Shown here in pieces: positions 47,877 through 56,582 of a DNA stretch of 64,000 nt (its first letter is position 1; every line of letters begins with the position of its first letter). The DNA lies in the NCBI RefSeq assembly GCF_042665295.1, contig NZ_JBHTCO010000004.1, forward strand, positions 1-64,000, read 5' to 3'. The notes under the pieces are model-generated. The model was not told the DNA's origin, did no database searches, and worked only from the letters and a program-made list of their open reading frames with translations. The position numbers were made by a program, and so were the translations under genes. This DNA comes from Scopulibacillus_A cellulosilyticus (GTDB lineage: Bacteria; Bacillota; Bacilli; Bacillales; Sporolactobacillaceae).

Positions 47877-48776
47877 ATGTATCCCCAATATCCATATTAC
47901 GGTAAAAAAACAGAATGCAAAGATATTCCCATGACTTTTCCGCCGCAGCACCAAAACAAACAGCCTGGCCTGGAATATATAATGAATCCGCCGCCTATTG
48001 CAGAGAATCCTCATTATAAGGGGAGCGGAAAGTTAAAGGGCAAGGTAGCTATTGTGACTGGAGGAGACAGCGGCATCGGCCGTGCTGTAAGTATTGCGTT
48101 TGCAAAAGAAGGCGCGGACATTGTTATTGTATATTTATATGAAGATGAGGACGCCAAAACGACTAAATCAAGGGTGGAATCTCTCGGCGGGCGCTGTTTA
48201 TTATTAAGAAAAGATCTAAGGGATCCAAGCTCGGCGTATGCTGCGGTCAATGAAACAATAGAAACATTTGGCTGCTTAAATATTATTGTAAATAACTGTG
48301 CCGTTCAATTTCCTCAAAAAAGCATACTTGATATTTCAGTTGAGCAATTAATCACGACATTTCAAACGAATATTTTTTCATATTTCTATATGACTCAAGC
48401 CGGTCTGCCTTATCTTGGCTCCGGCGATACAATTATTAATACGACATCTGTAACAGCTTATGAAGGTGAAAAAAATTTAATTGATTATTCATCCACCAAA
48501 GGGGCGATTGTCTCATTTACACGTTCATTGGCTCTATCTTTAGTTGAAAAAGGTATCCGTGTTAATGCTGTTGCACCAGGGCCGATTTGGACACCATTAA
48601 TTCCTTCATCTTTTTCTGCAGAACATGTGAAGACATTTGGATACAATACCCCAATGAAGCGGGCAGGCCAACCGTTTGAACTAGCGCCAACATATGTTAA
48701 TCTTGCTTCTGATGATTCAGCTTATGTGTCCGGCCAAGTGTTGCATGTGAACGGCGGAACAATGGTCAGTTCTTGA
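47877..48776 (+). CDS. SDR-family oxidoreductase, YhxC/YhdF-like
   Basis: 299 residues. Pro/Gln-rich N-terminal extension of about 50 residues (FPPQHQNKQPGLEYIMNPPP) typical of the general-stress SDRs of Bacillus, then VAIVTGGDSGIGRAVSIAFA (nucleotide motif), NNCAVQ replacing NNAG, and active site YSSTKGA with Ser in NTTSVTAYEG. The C-terminus (YVSGQVLHVNGGTMVSS) is standard. NNCAV is an uncommon variant. GAAAGGAG site. Substrate unknown. Confidence 0.9.
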   Translation: MYPQYPYYGKKTECKDIPMTFPPQHQNKQPGLEYIMNPPPIAENPHYKGSGKLKGKVAIVTGGDSGIGRAVSIAFAKEGADIVIVYLYEDEDAKTTKSRVESLGGRCLLLRKDLRDPSSAYAAVNETIETFGCLNIIVNNCAVQFPQKSILDISVEQLITTFQTNIFSYFYMTQAGLPYLGSGDTIINTTSVTAYEGEKNLIDYSSTKGAIVSFTRSLALSLVEKGIRVNAVAPGPIWTPLIPSSFSAEHVKTFGYNTPMKRAGQPFELAPTYVNLASDDSAYVSGQVLHVNGGTMVSS

Positions 48777-49081
48777 TAAAAAATGTTTCTTTAACAAGGA
48801 TATTAACAGTTTGATAGAATACAAACTTATTATAAAAATGAACGAAAAAGATCTTATTAAGGCGTATTAAGTTTATTTTTATTTAGATAAGGGAATGGGT
48901 TAGTATGCCTCTTTATAACAAAAACATTCCCTAATTTTACAATAAAATTTTCAAAAAGAAAGGGTTTTCATACGGTAACATCGAACTTCATAATAACTCG
49001 ATTTTGTAAATCTTCCAAGATATAAATTTAAATAGTCCTGCATAGACTACTATATTAAAAACAACTTTGAGGTGACGATAG
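48777..49081. other. intergenic stretch with hairpins
   Basis: Holds a long-loop inverted repeat GGGAATG (48891-48897)/CATTCCC (48925-48931), followed by TAATTTT, a possible terminator, and a small dyad TAGTC/GACTA at 49033-49049 just before the racemase-like gene. No coding frame with a ribosome site. Confidence 0.4.
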
Positions 49082-49768
49082 ATGAAAACAATCGGTATTA
49101 TTGGCGGCATGACATGGGAGTCAACAGTTGCCTATTATCAAAGAATAAATCAGCTTGTTAATCAAAAATTAGGCGGTAATCATTCAGCAAGATGTCTTAT
49201 AAACAGTTTGGATTATGAGGACATCGATCATTATCTTGAAGCAGGTAAATGGGATCAAGTAGAACGGGTAACTTCCCAGGCTGCACAAATTTTGGAGCAG
49301 GGCGGTGCGGACCTTATTATAATCGCATCAAATACGATGCATAAAGTAGCAGATTTGGTCCAACATCATATTTCAATTCCGGTACTTCATATTATTGATC
49401 CGCTTGTTGAAGCATGCCGAAATAAAGGCGCGGGAACAATCGGTCTTGTCGGAACGATATATACAATGGAGGATACTTTTTATATTGAAAAATTAAATGA
49501 ACTTGGGTTACAAGTTATCATACCTGATGAGGAAGACAGGGATTTGATCCATGACATTATTTTAAGTGAACGAAGCAAAGGCAAGGTTTCTGAAAAGGAA
49601 AAGCAGGATACGCTTCAAGTGATACAAAAGCTGGTTGACAAAGGTGCTGACGGCATAGTTATCGGCTATACTGAAGGAGATTTTATCAGCCAAGATGATG
49701 TTAAAGTACCAATTTATAATACGACTAATCTTCATGTGAAAAAAGTTGTTGAAGACGCATTAAGATAA
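49082..49768 (+). CDS. aspartate/glutamate racemase-like protein, catalytic Cys missing
   Basis: 228 residues, clear Asp/Glu/hydantoin racemase fold: IGIIGGMTWESTVAYYQRIN at the N-terminus, IIIASNTMHKVADLV where family members have (C/T)NTMH, and IVIGYTEGDF where the second catalytic Cys (GCTE) is expected. With Ser and Tyr at the two catalytic positions, normal two-base racemisation looks unlikely. A different reaction, a binding function, or decay are possible. GAGGTGA site. Confidence 0.85.
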   Translation: MKTIGIIGGMTWESTVAYYQRINQLVNQKLGGNHSARCLINSLDYEDIDHYLEAGKWDQVERVTSQAAQILEQGGADLIIIASNTMHKVADLVQHHISIPVLHIIDPLVEACRNKGAGTIGLVGTIYTMEDTFYIEKLNELGLQVIIPDEEDRDLIHDIILSERSKGKVSEKEKQDTLQVIQKLVDKGADGIVIGYTEGDFISQDDVKVPIYNTTNLHVKKVVEDALR

Positions 49769-49884
49769 GGTCTCAGGGAATTTTGCTGGACAAAAAGACG
49801 AGAAAGTATAATATTGAAGTAACCTTAGCTTAGATTTACGTATTGCTAGGGTTACTTCTATGTTAATGATTGGAGTGGCTGGAG

Positions 49885-50802
49885 TTGAATATTTTAGTTA
49901 TCGGAGCCGGGGCATTAGGCGTTTATTATGGCGGCAGGTTATTAGAAAAAGGGTCGAATGTTTCTTTTCTCGTTCGTAAAAACAGAGCGAGACAAATTAA
50001 GGAAAATGGTCTGGTCATACATAGTGTAAAAGGGGATTATACGTTAGAAGACGCCCGTGTTGTGACTGATCCTGATGAAGCGGGAGAGTGCGATATTGTA
50101 ATATTGGCTGTGAAAGGTTACCATTTGGAGGGAACCTTGCCGCAATTAAAGAAATTCGTTAATAAAGGCGCGAAAGTTTTACCTTTGTTAAATGGTATCG
50201 AACATATTCATCAGCTGCAAGCGGAACTTGGTGAAGAAGCTGTATTAGGCGGCCTGGCTTTTATCATTGCAACACTTGATGAAAAAGGACATGTTGTTCA
50301 TACATCAAGTTCGCATGATTTGATTTTTGGACCGCTCGATCCTGCACAACATGATATATGCAATGAATTAAATGAAGCTTTAGAAAATGCTAATATGAAA
50401 GCGCGTATGAGTGGTAATATATTACAAGATTTATGGAAAAAGTATATGTTTATCACAGCATTTTCAGGCATTACGACTGCCGTCAACCTTCCAATAGGAC
50501 AAATACGCAAACATCAATCAACCTTTCAATTAGGTGAGAAAGTCCTGAATGAAATGAAGATGCTGGCAAATTCTTACGATGCTTCAATATCTGATCAGGA
50601 TGTTGAAAATGGCGTTAACCAGTTAAGTCAACTTCCTGATGAAGCAACTTCATCAATGCATCAGGATAGAAGAAAAGGATTGCCGCTTGAAGTTGAGCAT
50701 CTGCAAGGCGGTGCATTGAGATTAGCTAAACAAAAAGAGATCGCTCTGCCTGTCATCGAAACTTTATATGCAGTGATAAAGCCATTTGAAAAAGGGAATT
50801 AA
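49885..50802 (+). CDS. panE: 2-dehydropantoate 2-reductase (ketopantoate reductase)
   Basis: 305 residues from TTG 49885 (GGAG 9 nt upstream); a TTG at 49870 is in frame but has no site. NADP motif ILVIGAGALGVYYGGRLL (about 3-16), VILAVKGYHLEG with the conserved Lys, LLNGIEH, and the C-terminal domain with KKYMFITAFSG and MHQDRRKGLPLEVEHLQGG (Glu of the pair binding ketopantoate). It reduces 2-dehydropantoate to pantoate for CoA synthesis; as Bacillus often has several paralogues, the exact substrate is inferred. Confidence 0.88.
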   Translation: MNILVIGAGALGVYYGGRLLEKGSNVSFLVRKNRARQIKENGLVIHSVKGDYTLEDARVVTDPDEAGECDIVILAVKGYHLEGTLPQLKKFVNKGAKVLPLLNGIEHIHQLQAELGEEAVLGGLAFIIATLDEKGHVVHTSSSHDLIFGPLDPAQHDICNELNEALENANMKARMSGNILQDLWKKYMFITAFSGITTAVNLPIGQIRKHQSTFQLGEKVLNEMKMLANSYDASISDQDVENGVNQLSQLPDEATSSMHQDRRKGLPLEVEHLQGGALRLAKQKEIALPVIETLYAVIKPFEKGN

Positions 50803-50822
50803 CTTACCTTATCTATTCATTA

Positions 50823-50857
50823 AAAAAAGGCAACATCGACATGATGTTGCCTTTTTT
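50823..50857 (+). terminator. rho-independent terminator
   Basis: AAAAAAGGCAACATC at 50823-50837 and GATGTTGCCTTTTTT at 50843-50857, perfect 15-bp stem with T-run. Ends panE. Confidence 0.93.
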
Positions 50858-50920
50858 AGCGGAAAAGTCGCTCATAAACAGCGGAAATCCTTTCATAATC
50901 AAGAAATCCTGTTTTTAAAC

Positions 50921-50959
50921 ACAAAAAAAGTGCCAGAAGTTAAATAACTTCTGGCACTT
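50921..50959 (-). terminator. terminator of the ycnJ-ycnI operon
   Basis: AAGTGCCAGAAGTT at 50928-50941 and AACTTCTGGCACTT at 50946-50959 with a 4-nt loop; on the minus strand a seven-T run follows. Confidence 0.92.
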
Positions 50960-50967
50960 GATATAAA

Positions 50968-51588
50968 TTATTTTTTCTTTTTTGCAAGGCTGATTATAAA
51001 CGCGATGATGCTAATAATAACAGCTGCTATTGATAGGTACAATGGCAATTGGCTGCCGGCGTCCTTTGCCGCAGTATTACCCTGATTATCACTTGTTACA
51101 GCGTTATGTCCATCTCCTTCAGCGCCGCCTTTAACAACTTTAGTTACTGGAGCAGGATTATCGCCGCCTGCTTCTTGAATCCATTTGACAACACTGCCGT
51201 CCTTATAAGTTTGATAAGCTTTCCACTCTATTTTTTTTGCCTTTGGTGAGACTTTACCCATAACGCTGAATTCACCAAATTCAGTTGAAGATAATCCTTT
51301 GCCTTCGGCAGTCCAAGTTATGTTTGTCACTTTACCGTCTTTATTTTTTTCGAGGCTGTATTTCCAGCCCGGTACAGGTTCAATTAAACTAACGTCAACG
51401 TCACTAGGAACTCTGACTTTAAGTTTTACAGTAGGAATAGTTTTTTCAGTTGGCACTCTAAAAGTAAACTCTTGGTAACTGTTAGATGGCACTTGATCAG
51501 GTGAAACCGTTACATGTGCGCTTGCAATGTTTGCAACCGCAAATACCGTTATACATAACATCGTTAGCATTGATAATATTTTTTTCAT
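50968..51588 (-). CDS. ycnI: YcnI-family copper-binding membrane protein (DUF1775)
   Basis: 206 residues: signal peptide ending AVANIASA before mature HVTVSPDQVPSNSYQEFTFR (N-terminal His of the monohistidine copper brace), EPVPGWKYSLEK and NITWTAEGKGLSSTEFGEFS with the conserved Trp and Glu, a linker, and a C-terminal membrane helix (LPLYLSIAAVIISIIAFIIS) plus KKKK. It stands outside the membrane and binds Cu(II). Last gene of the ycnJ-ycnI operon, 18 nt after ycnJ. Confidence 0.93.
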   Translation of the reverse strand: MKKILSMLTMLCITVFAVANIASAHVTVSPDQVPSNSYQEFTFRVPTEKTIPTVKLKVRVPSDVDVSLIEPVPGWKYSLEKNKDGKVTNITWTAEGKGLSSTEFGEFSVMGKVSPKAKKIEWKAYQTYKDGSVVKWIQEAGGDNPAPVTKVVKGGAEGDGHNAVTSDNQGNTAAKDAGSQLPLYLSIAAVIISIIAFIISLAKKKK

Positions 51589-51606
51589 AATAAAATAAAA
51601 CCTCCT

Positions 51607-53199
51607 CTATTGACTGACTTGATAAACTTTCATTTGTTTATCCCATACGGTTTCGTCATCATTTTCATTCATAATTCTAATTTCGACAGTCCAATTGCCC
51701 GGAACGGATAAGTATGACCCTTGAGCTTGGTAAGTATAGATGCCATTTGTTTTCTTTCCTTTTAAAGGAACTCTAACTTTAGGGATATCAGTATTTCCAA
51801 AATGTTTAAGGTACAGTTGTACATATTGCAGATGATGCTTTGTTTTAACTGTTACGGTGAAAGTATTATCAACGCCCGGATTCCTTGGCGTAATCATTGC
51901 AGTCATATTCAATTGATTTCTGTTTGAATGTAACTTAAATGGTTCATTTTGCAGCAGCGGATTGGAATAGGTCAGCGCGCCGACAATGATGACAATAATG
52001 ACCATTAGCGAAAAGTCATATTTAAACCAATGCCTAAATCCTTTGGAATCCCGTTTTTTCAATTGAGCCTTAAGAAGCGCACCAACAACAAAAACAAGTA
52101 CGACACAACCGGTTTTTATGAGAAGTAAAATCCCCCAAGTCGTTACAAACAGATCGGTCAAGCTTGGCAAAAAGTTAATCGTTGTCCAAACACCGCTTAC
52201 AACAAGGACAATGAGACTGATAAATGCCGCTTTTGAAAACAACGGTACAAAATCCTTAAGTTGTTCTTTGCGCCAATGTGTAATAATAAGCAACAGACCG
52301 CCTATCCAAATACTTGCCGCAAAAAGATGGATAATATCAAGGATGACATTAATTGCCGCCGGCTTAAAAGATAAAGCATGGCCGTTAAATCCTTCATAAA
52401 TAACAGCAATAATGATCCAAGCGGCGTCAAACCACGCTAATTGACGAAGACAAATCGCTGTAACCGCTAAGAAAAACAACATAAGTACCGAAATGCCGAA
52501 GCTTGTGTAAAATAATGTATGTCCAATTGATGTTAAACTTAAAGAGTCAGCGGCACTCATTAATTGAACAAATCCTAAAGAAATGGCTGCCAGGGCAAAG
52601 AAACCTTGAATATATTTGAACCAGGCCGACGCCTTCTCATGAATTGGGAAATCGCGTCTTCTCGTCACTAATCGCCAGAAGGTCCATCCGGTTAATGACA
52701 GTAATAGAAAATAATAAAAAGCTCGCAACAAAGCGTTGCTTATAGATTCATGCTGATGTTGGTCTTGGCTTGCGGTTGTTGCTGCGCTTTCATTCATTTT
52801 GACATGACCGACTGAAAAAAGATAAGATGACTCAACAGGATGACCGTCCGCTGAAATAATATGATAGCTGACGGTATATGTACCTTTATTGAGTTTTGGG
52901 ACTTTTAACGTTAATGTCGTTTGGTCCTTTGACATATGAGTTGTTTCTTGGGAGACTGGACGGCCTTTTTGATCGTATAATTTAATCCAGTATAGTTCTT
53001 TTTGCAGCCTTTCATTAAAAGTCAACTTAATCTTTGCCGGGGCCTTAGATAATTGACTGTTAGCGTCAGGTGATGCTTGGACAAGGCTGGCATGGGCACC
53101 TGCATGATAACCGGGCAGGAAAAAGAAAATTAAGATTAGCAGACTGACAAGAAATTTAGCCCAAGACTGCTTAAAAAATTTATCGCCGGCTAAAGCCAT
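51607..53199 (-). CDS. ycnJ: copper uptake protein YcnJ (CopC-CopD fusion)
   Basis: 530 residues. Signal/anchor, then a CopC domain with mature-like AHASLVQASPDANSQLSKAP and ISADGHPVESSYLFSVG; next an eight-helix CopD membrane domain (GHALSFKPAAINVILDIIHL with metal-type His) and an extracellular C-terminal domain of about 110 residues (YtkA-like beta fold, MTAMITPRNPGVDNTFTVTV). It imports copper in B. subtilis. AGGAGGTGA lies 13 nt before ATG 53199, a long spacing; the frame extends to 53250. First gene of the operon with ycnI. Confidence 0.92.
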   Translation of the reverse strand: MALAGDKFFKQSWAKFLVSLLILIFFFLPGYHAGAHASLVQASPDANSQLSKAPAKIKLTFNERLQKELYWIKLYDQKGRPVSQETTHMSKDQTTLTLKVPKLNKGTYTVSYHIISADGHPVESSYLFSVGHVKMNESAATTASQDQHQHESISNALLRAFYYFLLLSLTGWTFWRLVTRRRDFPIHEKASAWFKYIQGFFALAAISLGFVQLMSAADSLSLTSIGHTLFYTSFGISVLMLFFLAVTAICLRQLAWFDAAWIIIAVIYEGFNGHALSFKPAAINVILDIIHLFAASIWIGGLLLIITHWRKEQLKDFVPLFSKAAFISLIVLVVSGVWTTINFLPSLTDLFVTTWGILLLIKTGCVVLVFVVGALLKAQLKKRDSKGFRHWFKYDFSLMVIIVIIVGALTYSNPLLQNEPFKLHSNRNQLNMTAMITPRNPGVDNTFTVTVKTKHHLQYVQLYLKHFGNTDIPKVRVPLKGKKTNGIYTYQAQGSYLSVPGNWTVEIRIMNENDDETVWDKQMKVYQVSQ

Positions 53200-53250
53200 G
53201 AGTATGGTTTCACCTCCTAAGAAAGAAATAAGCTGATATGTTATAATCAA

Positions 53251-53272
53251 ACAAACTATAACAAACTATAAC
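53251..53272. promoter_or_regulatory. tandem ACAAACTATA repeats, candidate YcnK operator
   Basis: ACAAACTATA occurs twice in perfect tandem (53251-53260, 53261-53270), in the divergent interval between ycnJ and ycnK. A likely binding site for the copper-responsive repressor YcnK; the assignment is inferred from position. Confidence 0.5.
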
Positions 53273-53431
53273 TTTATTTTAAATCATCTTTATGAAAGTA
53301 AAACTAAAAAGTGTGAAGATGCTATGACAGTTAGAGGATTCTTCCAGAAACTGCTATGGGTTCGACGAGAAGTTGGAAATACTTTCTTTAAAATCCTCAA
53401 AAAAGGATACATACTAAGGGAGTGTCAGATT

Positions 53432-54019
53432 ATGTTACCTATCGAGAGGCAGAAGCTGATAAAAAAATGGATTGAAGAGCAAAAGGATATGAAAATATCA
53501 GAACTCAGCCGAAGGTTAAATGTTTCAGAAATGACCATTCACCGTGATGTACAGGCACTTATCGATGAAGGGACCGTTGTTAAGACATTTGGCGGTATTA
53601 CGCTTTCACCTGAGTGGAAGGAAGAGGAAAGGGCTGTCCATGACCGTTGTGTTTATTGCTATAGGAAAATTCATGAACGGTTAAGCGTTCGCTTAATAAA
53701 AAAAGATGGCGGAATGGAAGTCGCCTGCTGTGCCCATTGCGGTCTTCTTCGATTAAACCAGTTAAATGATTCGGTAACTCAAGGGATTTGCTACGATTTT
53801 CTTTTAAATACAACAATCAGTGTATTTTCTGCATCATATGTTGTGGAACCTGAGCTTCAAGTCGGCTGCTGTCATCCGCAAATTTTAACATTTGGGGCTT
53901 CCAGTCATGCAAAAAGATTTGTAAAAGGTTTCGGGGGACGTTATATGAACTATGATGATGTTATTAAGGAAGTTGCAAATTACATGTGTTCCAGCCGTGA
54001 AGGCTGCAAGACAAATTAA
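53432..54019 (+). CDS. ycnK: copper-sensing repressor YcnK (DeoR HTH plus NosL)
   Basis: 195 residues from ATG 53432, chosen because AAGGGAG precedes it; the frame is open upstream to 53324. DeoR-type winged helix (MKISELSRRLNVSEMTIHRD, then GTVVKTFGGITL) fused to a NosL-like domain with Cys pairs (DRCVYCYRKIHERL, VACCAHCGLL, VGCCHPQILTFGA). In B. subtilis it represses ycnJ under copper sufficiency, using the NosL part as copper sensor. Here it is divergent from ycnJI rather than first in one operon. Confidence 0.93.
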   Translation: MLPIERQKLIKKWIEEQKDMKISELSRRLNVSEMTIHRDVQALIDEGTVVKTFGGITLSPEWKEEERAVHDRCVYCYRKIHERLSVRLIKKDGGMEVACCAHCGLLRLNQLNDSVTQGICYDFLLNTTISVFSASYVVEPELQVGCCHPQILTFGASSHAKRFVKGFGGRYMNYDDVIKEVANYMCSSREGCKTN

Positions 54020-54038
54020 TATGGCTGTTTCAATGATA

Positions 54039-54075
54039 AGAGCCCGCTGCGGAATATCAATCGCAGGCGAGCTCT
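54039..54075. terminator. bidirectional terminator
   Basis: AGAGCCCGCTGCG (54039-54051) pairs with CGCAGGCGAGCTCT (54062-54075) with small mismatches, between ycnK and convergent yisL. Confidence 0.65.
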
Positions 54076-54089
54076 AATCATTCGTTTAA

Positions 54090-54413
54090 TTAACCGATGA
54101 CATGATAGCCAATCAGCAAAATGATAATTAAAATAATGATAAATAGAATCCAAAAACCGACAACTGGTTTTTGCTTTTTTGTACGGACGACAATCATTTC
54201 CATTAATCCGATTAATATCAGCGCTAAGATGCCTTTAATAATGAAAAGACCCGGCCAACCGAAACTTGCGAGCATCATAACACCGGATACGACCATAATA
54301 ATATAGAACAAGCGTTGCAGCCAAAGAGTTACTTTTTGCTTTTTGAAAATGACACTTAATAAAAATAAAATAATCAGAACTGGCCATGAATCACCATGCA
54401 TATGAATAAGCAT
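54090..54413 (-). CDS. yisL: YisL-family membrane protein (DUF1516)
   Basis: 107 residues, four helices: MLIHMHGDSWPVLIILFLLS at the N-terminus with His, LQRLFYIIMVVSGVMMLASF, the diagnostic KGILALILIGLMEMIVVRTK (GLMEM) and a last helix with GYHVIG. Matches the YisL family throughout. Function unknown. ATG with AGGAT a few bases upstream. Transcribed alone. Confidence 0.88.
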   Translation of the reverse strand: MLIHMHGDSWPVLIILFLLSVIFKKQKVTLWLQRLFYIIMVVSGVMMLASFGWPGLFIIKGILALILIGLMEMIVVRTKKQKPVVGFWILFIIILIIILLIGYHVIG

Positions 54414-54620
54414 ATGAATTATCCTCCAATCATTTTTGTTTAAAAAACTATGTAAAAAAGCACATGGAGATACTTTGATTTTATTGGTTAGCAGTTAATT
54501 AATCAATTAATTTGTTCAAAAATATAAAGTTTGTTCACAAAAAGGCACTATATAAACAAATTTATGTCATATTTTAAAGAGGGTAAATGACAGATTGAAC
54601 CGGCATTTTAAAAATAAATA

Positions 54621-54672
54621 TTGACTAATCCCTAAAAAAATTTTAAACTACAAATCGTAACGTTTCCGATTT
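54621..54672 (+). promoter_or_regulatory. zinc operon promoter with Zur box
   Basis: TTGACT (54621-54626), 17 bp, TAAACT (54644-54649), then AAATCGTAACGT TTCCGATTT at 54652-54672, which matches the B. subtilis Zur consensus AAATCGTAATNATTACGATTT at all but three defined positions and covers the transcription start. Zur would repress when zinc is replete. The remainder of 54414-54620 holds nothing else. Confidence 0.8.
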
Positions 54673-54726
54673 AGAAATGAAAAATGATTTTACATAGAAA
54701 TCAATTAAATTGCTGGAGGGAAAGTC

Positions 54727-55701
54727 ATGCCTAAAAAATTGATAAGTACAATCGTCGTATTGGCAGCAGCTATGTGCCTTGTTTTGACCGGATGCAACAG
54801 CCAAAAAAATAATAACGGAAATCAATCGAGTTCAGGATCAAATAAAAAATTATCAATCATGACCAGTACGTTCCCAATCTATGACTTTACTAAAGAAATT
54901 GCGGGAAATAGGGCTAACGTGACTAACCTTCTGCCGTCGGGAGCAGATCCGCATTCCTATGAGCCGACACCGAAGGACATGGCAAAAATATCCACTGCTA
55001 ACCTGTTAATTTATAACGGCAGCGGCATGGAATCGTGGATTGATGACGCAAAAAGTTCTGTTAACCAATCAAAGGTAAAATTTTTAAATATGAGCAAGCA
55101 TATGGATTTATTAACTTTACAACAAACACATGCAGCTAATGTTTCAGAAGATGGCGAACATCACCCTGCAAGCAGTGATGATCCTCATTTCTGGCAAGAT
55201 CCGGTCAGGGCAAAACAGATGGCAAAGGAAATCGAACAAGAACTTATCAAGCTTGATCCAAAAGGGAAACAAGAATATGAGAAAAATTATCAAGCCTTGG
55301 TTACAAAGTTAGATAAATTAAATCAACAATATAAAGATGCGCTTAAAAATGTAAAAAACAAAAATATTATTACGTCACATGCAGCATTCGGCTATTTAGC
55401 TGACAGATATGGATTAAAACAAGTGCCGATTTCAGGAATTTCACCAGATGAGGAACCGAGTCCAAAACAAATTAAGCAAATCATTAACTTTGCGAAAAAG
55501 AACCACGTTCACTATATTATGTTCGAAACATTAGTAAATCCAAAAATCGGTAAAATGGTTGAGGATAAAATCGGAGCCAAGCCGCTGACATTGAATCCTA
55601 TAGAAAATTTAACAAAAGCGGAGCAAAAGAAAGGTGAAGATTATTTCTCAATTATGAGGGAGAATCTCAAAAGCTTGAAAATCGCTTTAGGAAGTGAATA
55701 G
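54727..55701 (+). CDS. znuA: zinc ABC transporter substrate-binding lipoprotein
   Basis: 324 residues. Lipobox VLTGCNS (Cys about 23), ASN-rich linker, then a cluster A-I fold: STFPIYDFTKEIAGNRANVT, PSGADPHSYEPTPKDM (metal His), a short His-rich loop (DGEHHPASSDDPHFWQDP) characteristic of zinc rather than manganese binders, ITSHAAFGYLADRYGLKQV (His) and FETLVNPKIG (Glu). First gene of the operon behind the Zur box. CTGGAGGG site. Confidence 0.93.
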   Translation: MPKKLISTIVVLAAAMCLVLTGCNSQKNNNGNQSSSGSNKKLSIMTSTFPIYDFTKEIAGNRANVTNLLPSGADPHSYEPTPKDMAKISTANLLIYNGSGMESWIDDAKSSVNQSKVKFLNMSKHMDLLTLQQTHAANVSEDGEHHPASSDDPHFWQDPVRAKQMAKEIEQELIKLDPKGKQEYEKNYQALVTKLDKLNQQYKDALKNVKNKNIITSHAAFGYLADRYGLKQVPISGISPDEEPSPKQIKQIINFAKKNHVHYIMFETLVNPKIGKMVEDKIGAKPLTLNPIENLTKAEQKKGEDYFSIMRENLKSLKIALGSE

Positions 55702-55702
55702 A

Positions 55703-56461
55703 ATGACGTTTGAAACACCTGTGTTAGATTTAGAGAATGTATCTTTTTCTTATGATAGAAAACCTGTACTTGAAAATATTAATTTTAAAATTGAACCTGG
55801 TGAGTTTGTCGGATTAGTCGGGCCGAATGGTTCAGGAAAAACAACGCTTATTAAGATTATACTTGGTTTACTTAAAACGAATCGCGGAGAGGTTCGGCTG
55901 TTCAGCCAACCTCTTTCAAAATTTCGAAAACTGTCTTGGATAGGCTATGTCTCGCAAAAATCAAATAGTTTTAATTCTGGTTTCCCGGCGACTGTCTTTG
56001 AAGTCGTCTCAATGGGACTTTACAGTCAAATGAAATTTTATAAATGGTTTGGCAAAAAAGAAAGGCAAAAAGTTTGGGAAGCGCTGGAGAAAGTCGGTAT
56101 GGAGGATTATGCTAAACAAAATATCGGCAGGCTGTCGGGCGGACAGCAGCAACGGGTCTTTATTGCCAGAGCGCTTGTCCGGAATCCTAAGCTGCTCATT
56201 CTTGACGAACCGACAGTCGGCGTTGATGCCAAATCTGAAAATGCCTTTTATGAATTAATAGAATCAATGCATAAAGAAAAGTTAGCTATTTTACTTGTTT
56301 CTCATGACATTGGTGCGATTACTAACAAGGTAGATAAAGTGCTTTGTCTCAATAAGCGCCTTTATTATCATGGAGATCCTAAACACTTTGAGATGAACAG
56401 GCAACAAATTTTGTCTGATGCTTACGGACAGCATTTTGAATTGCTTGAACACCATCATTAA
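55703..56461 (+). CDS. znuC: zinc ABC transporter ATPase
   Basis: 252 residues: Walker A VGPNGSGKTTLIK (about 38-46), Q-loop YVSQKSN, signature RLSGGQQQRVFIARAL, Walker B KLLILDEPTVGVD, H-loop LLVSHDI. ATG 55703 lies one nt after the znuA stop with GGAAGTGA overlapping that gene's end; translation is coupled. It powers the ABC-3 type permeases downstream. The interval after its stop carries a 110-bp insertion. Confidence 0.93.
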   Translation: MTFETPVLDLENVSFSYDRKPVLENINFKIEPGEFVGLVGPNGSGKTTLIKIILGLLKTNRGEVRLFSQPLSKFRKLSWIGYVSQKSNSFNSGFPATVFEVVSMGLYSQMKFYKWFGKKERQKVWEALEKVGMEDYAKQNIGRLSGGQQQRVFIARALVRNPKLLILDEPTVGVDAKSENAFYELIESMHKEKLAILLVSHDIGAITNKVDKVLCLNKRLYYHGDPKHFEMNRQQILSDAYGQHFELLEHHH

Positions 56462-56580
56462 GGGTGAATAACTTTGCTCCTTCGCCTGCGTTTATTCAAA
56501 GGAGTATGACCGCTTCTCGTCGCAAAGCTGCAATGGAGTGCAGTCAGGCAGTTGCTTTGTTACTATTAGAAGGGTGAATA
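56460..56580 (+). repeat. 110-bp segment bounded by 11-bp direct repeats
   Basis: AAGGGTGAATA occurs at 56460-56470 and again at 56570-56580, exactly 110 bp apart. The downstream copy is the ribosome site of the permease gene; the upstream copy straddles the znuC stop. The segment between has a different, GC-richer texture with internal inverted repeats (CAAAGC 56523-56528/GCTTTG 56553-56558; TGCA/TGCA) and no gene. It looks like an insertion with an 11-bp target duplication, or a slipped duplication around foreign DNA. Confidence 0.6.
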
Positions 56581-56582
56581 CA

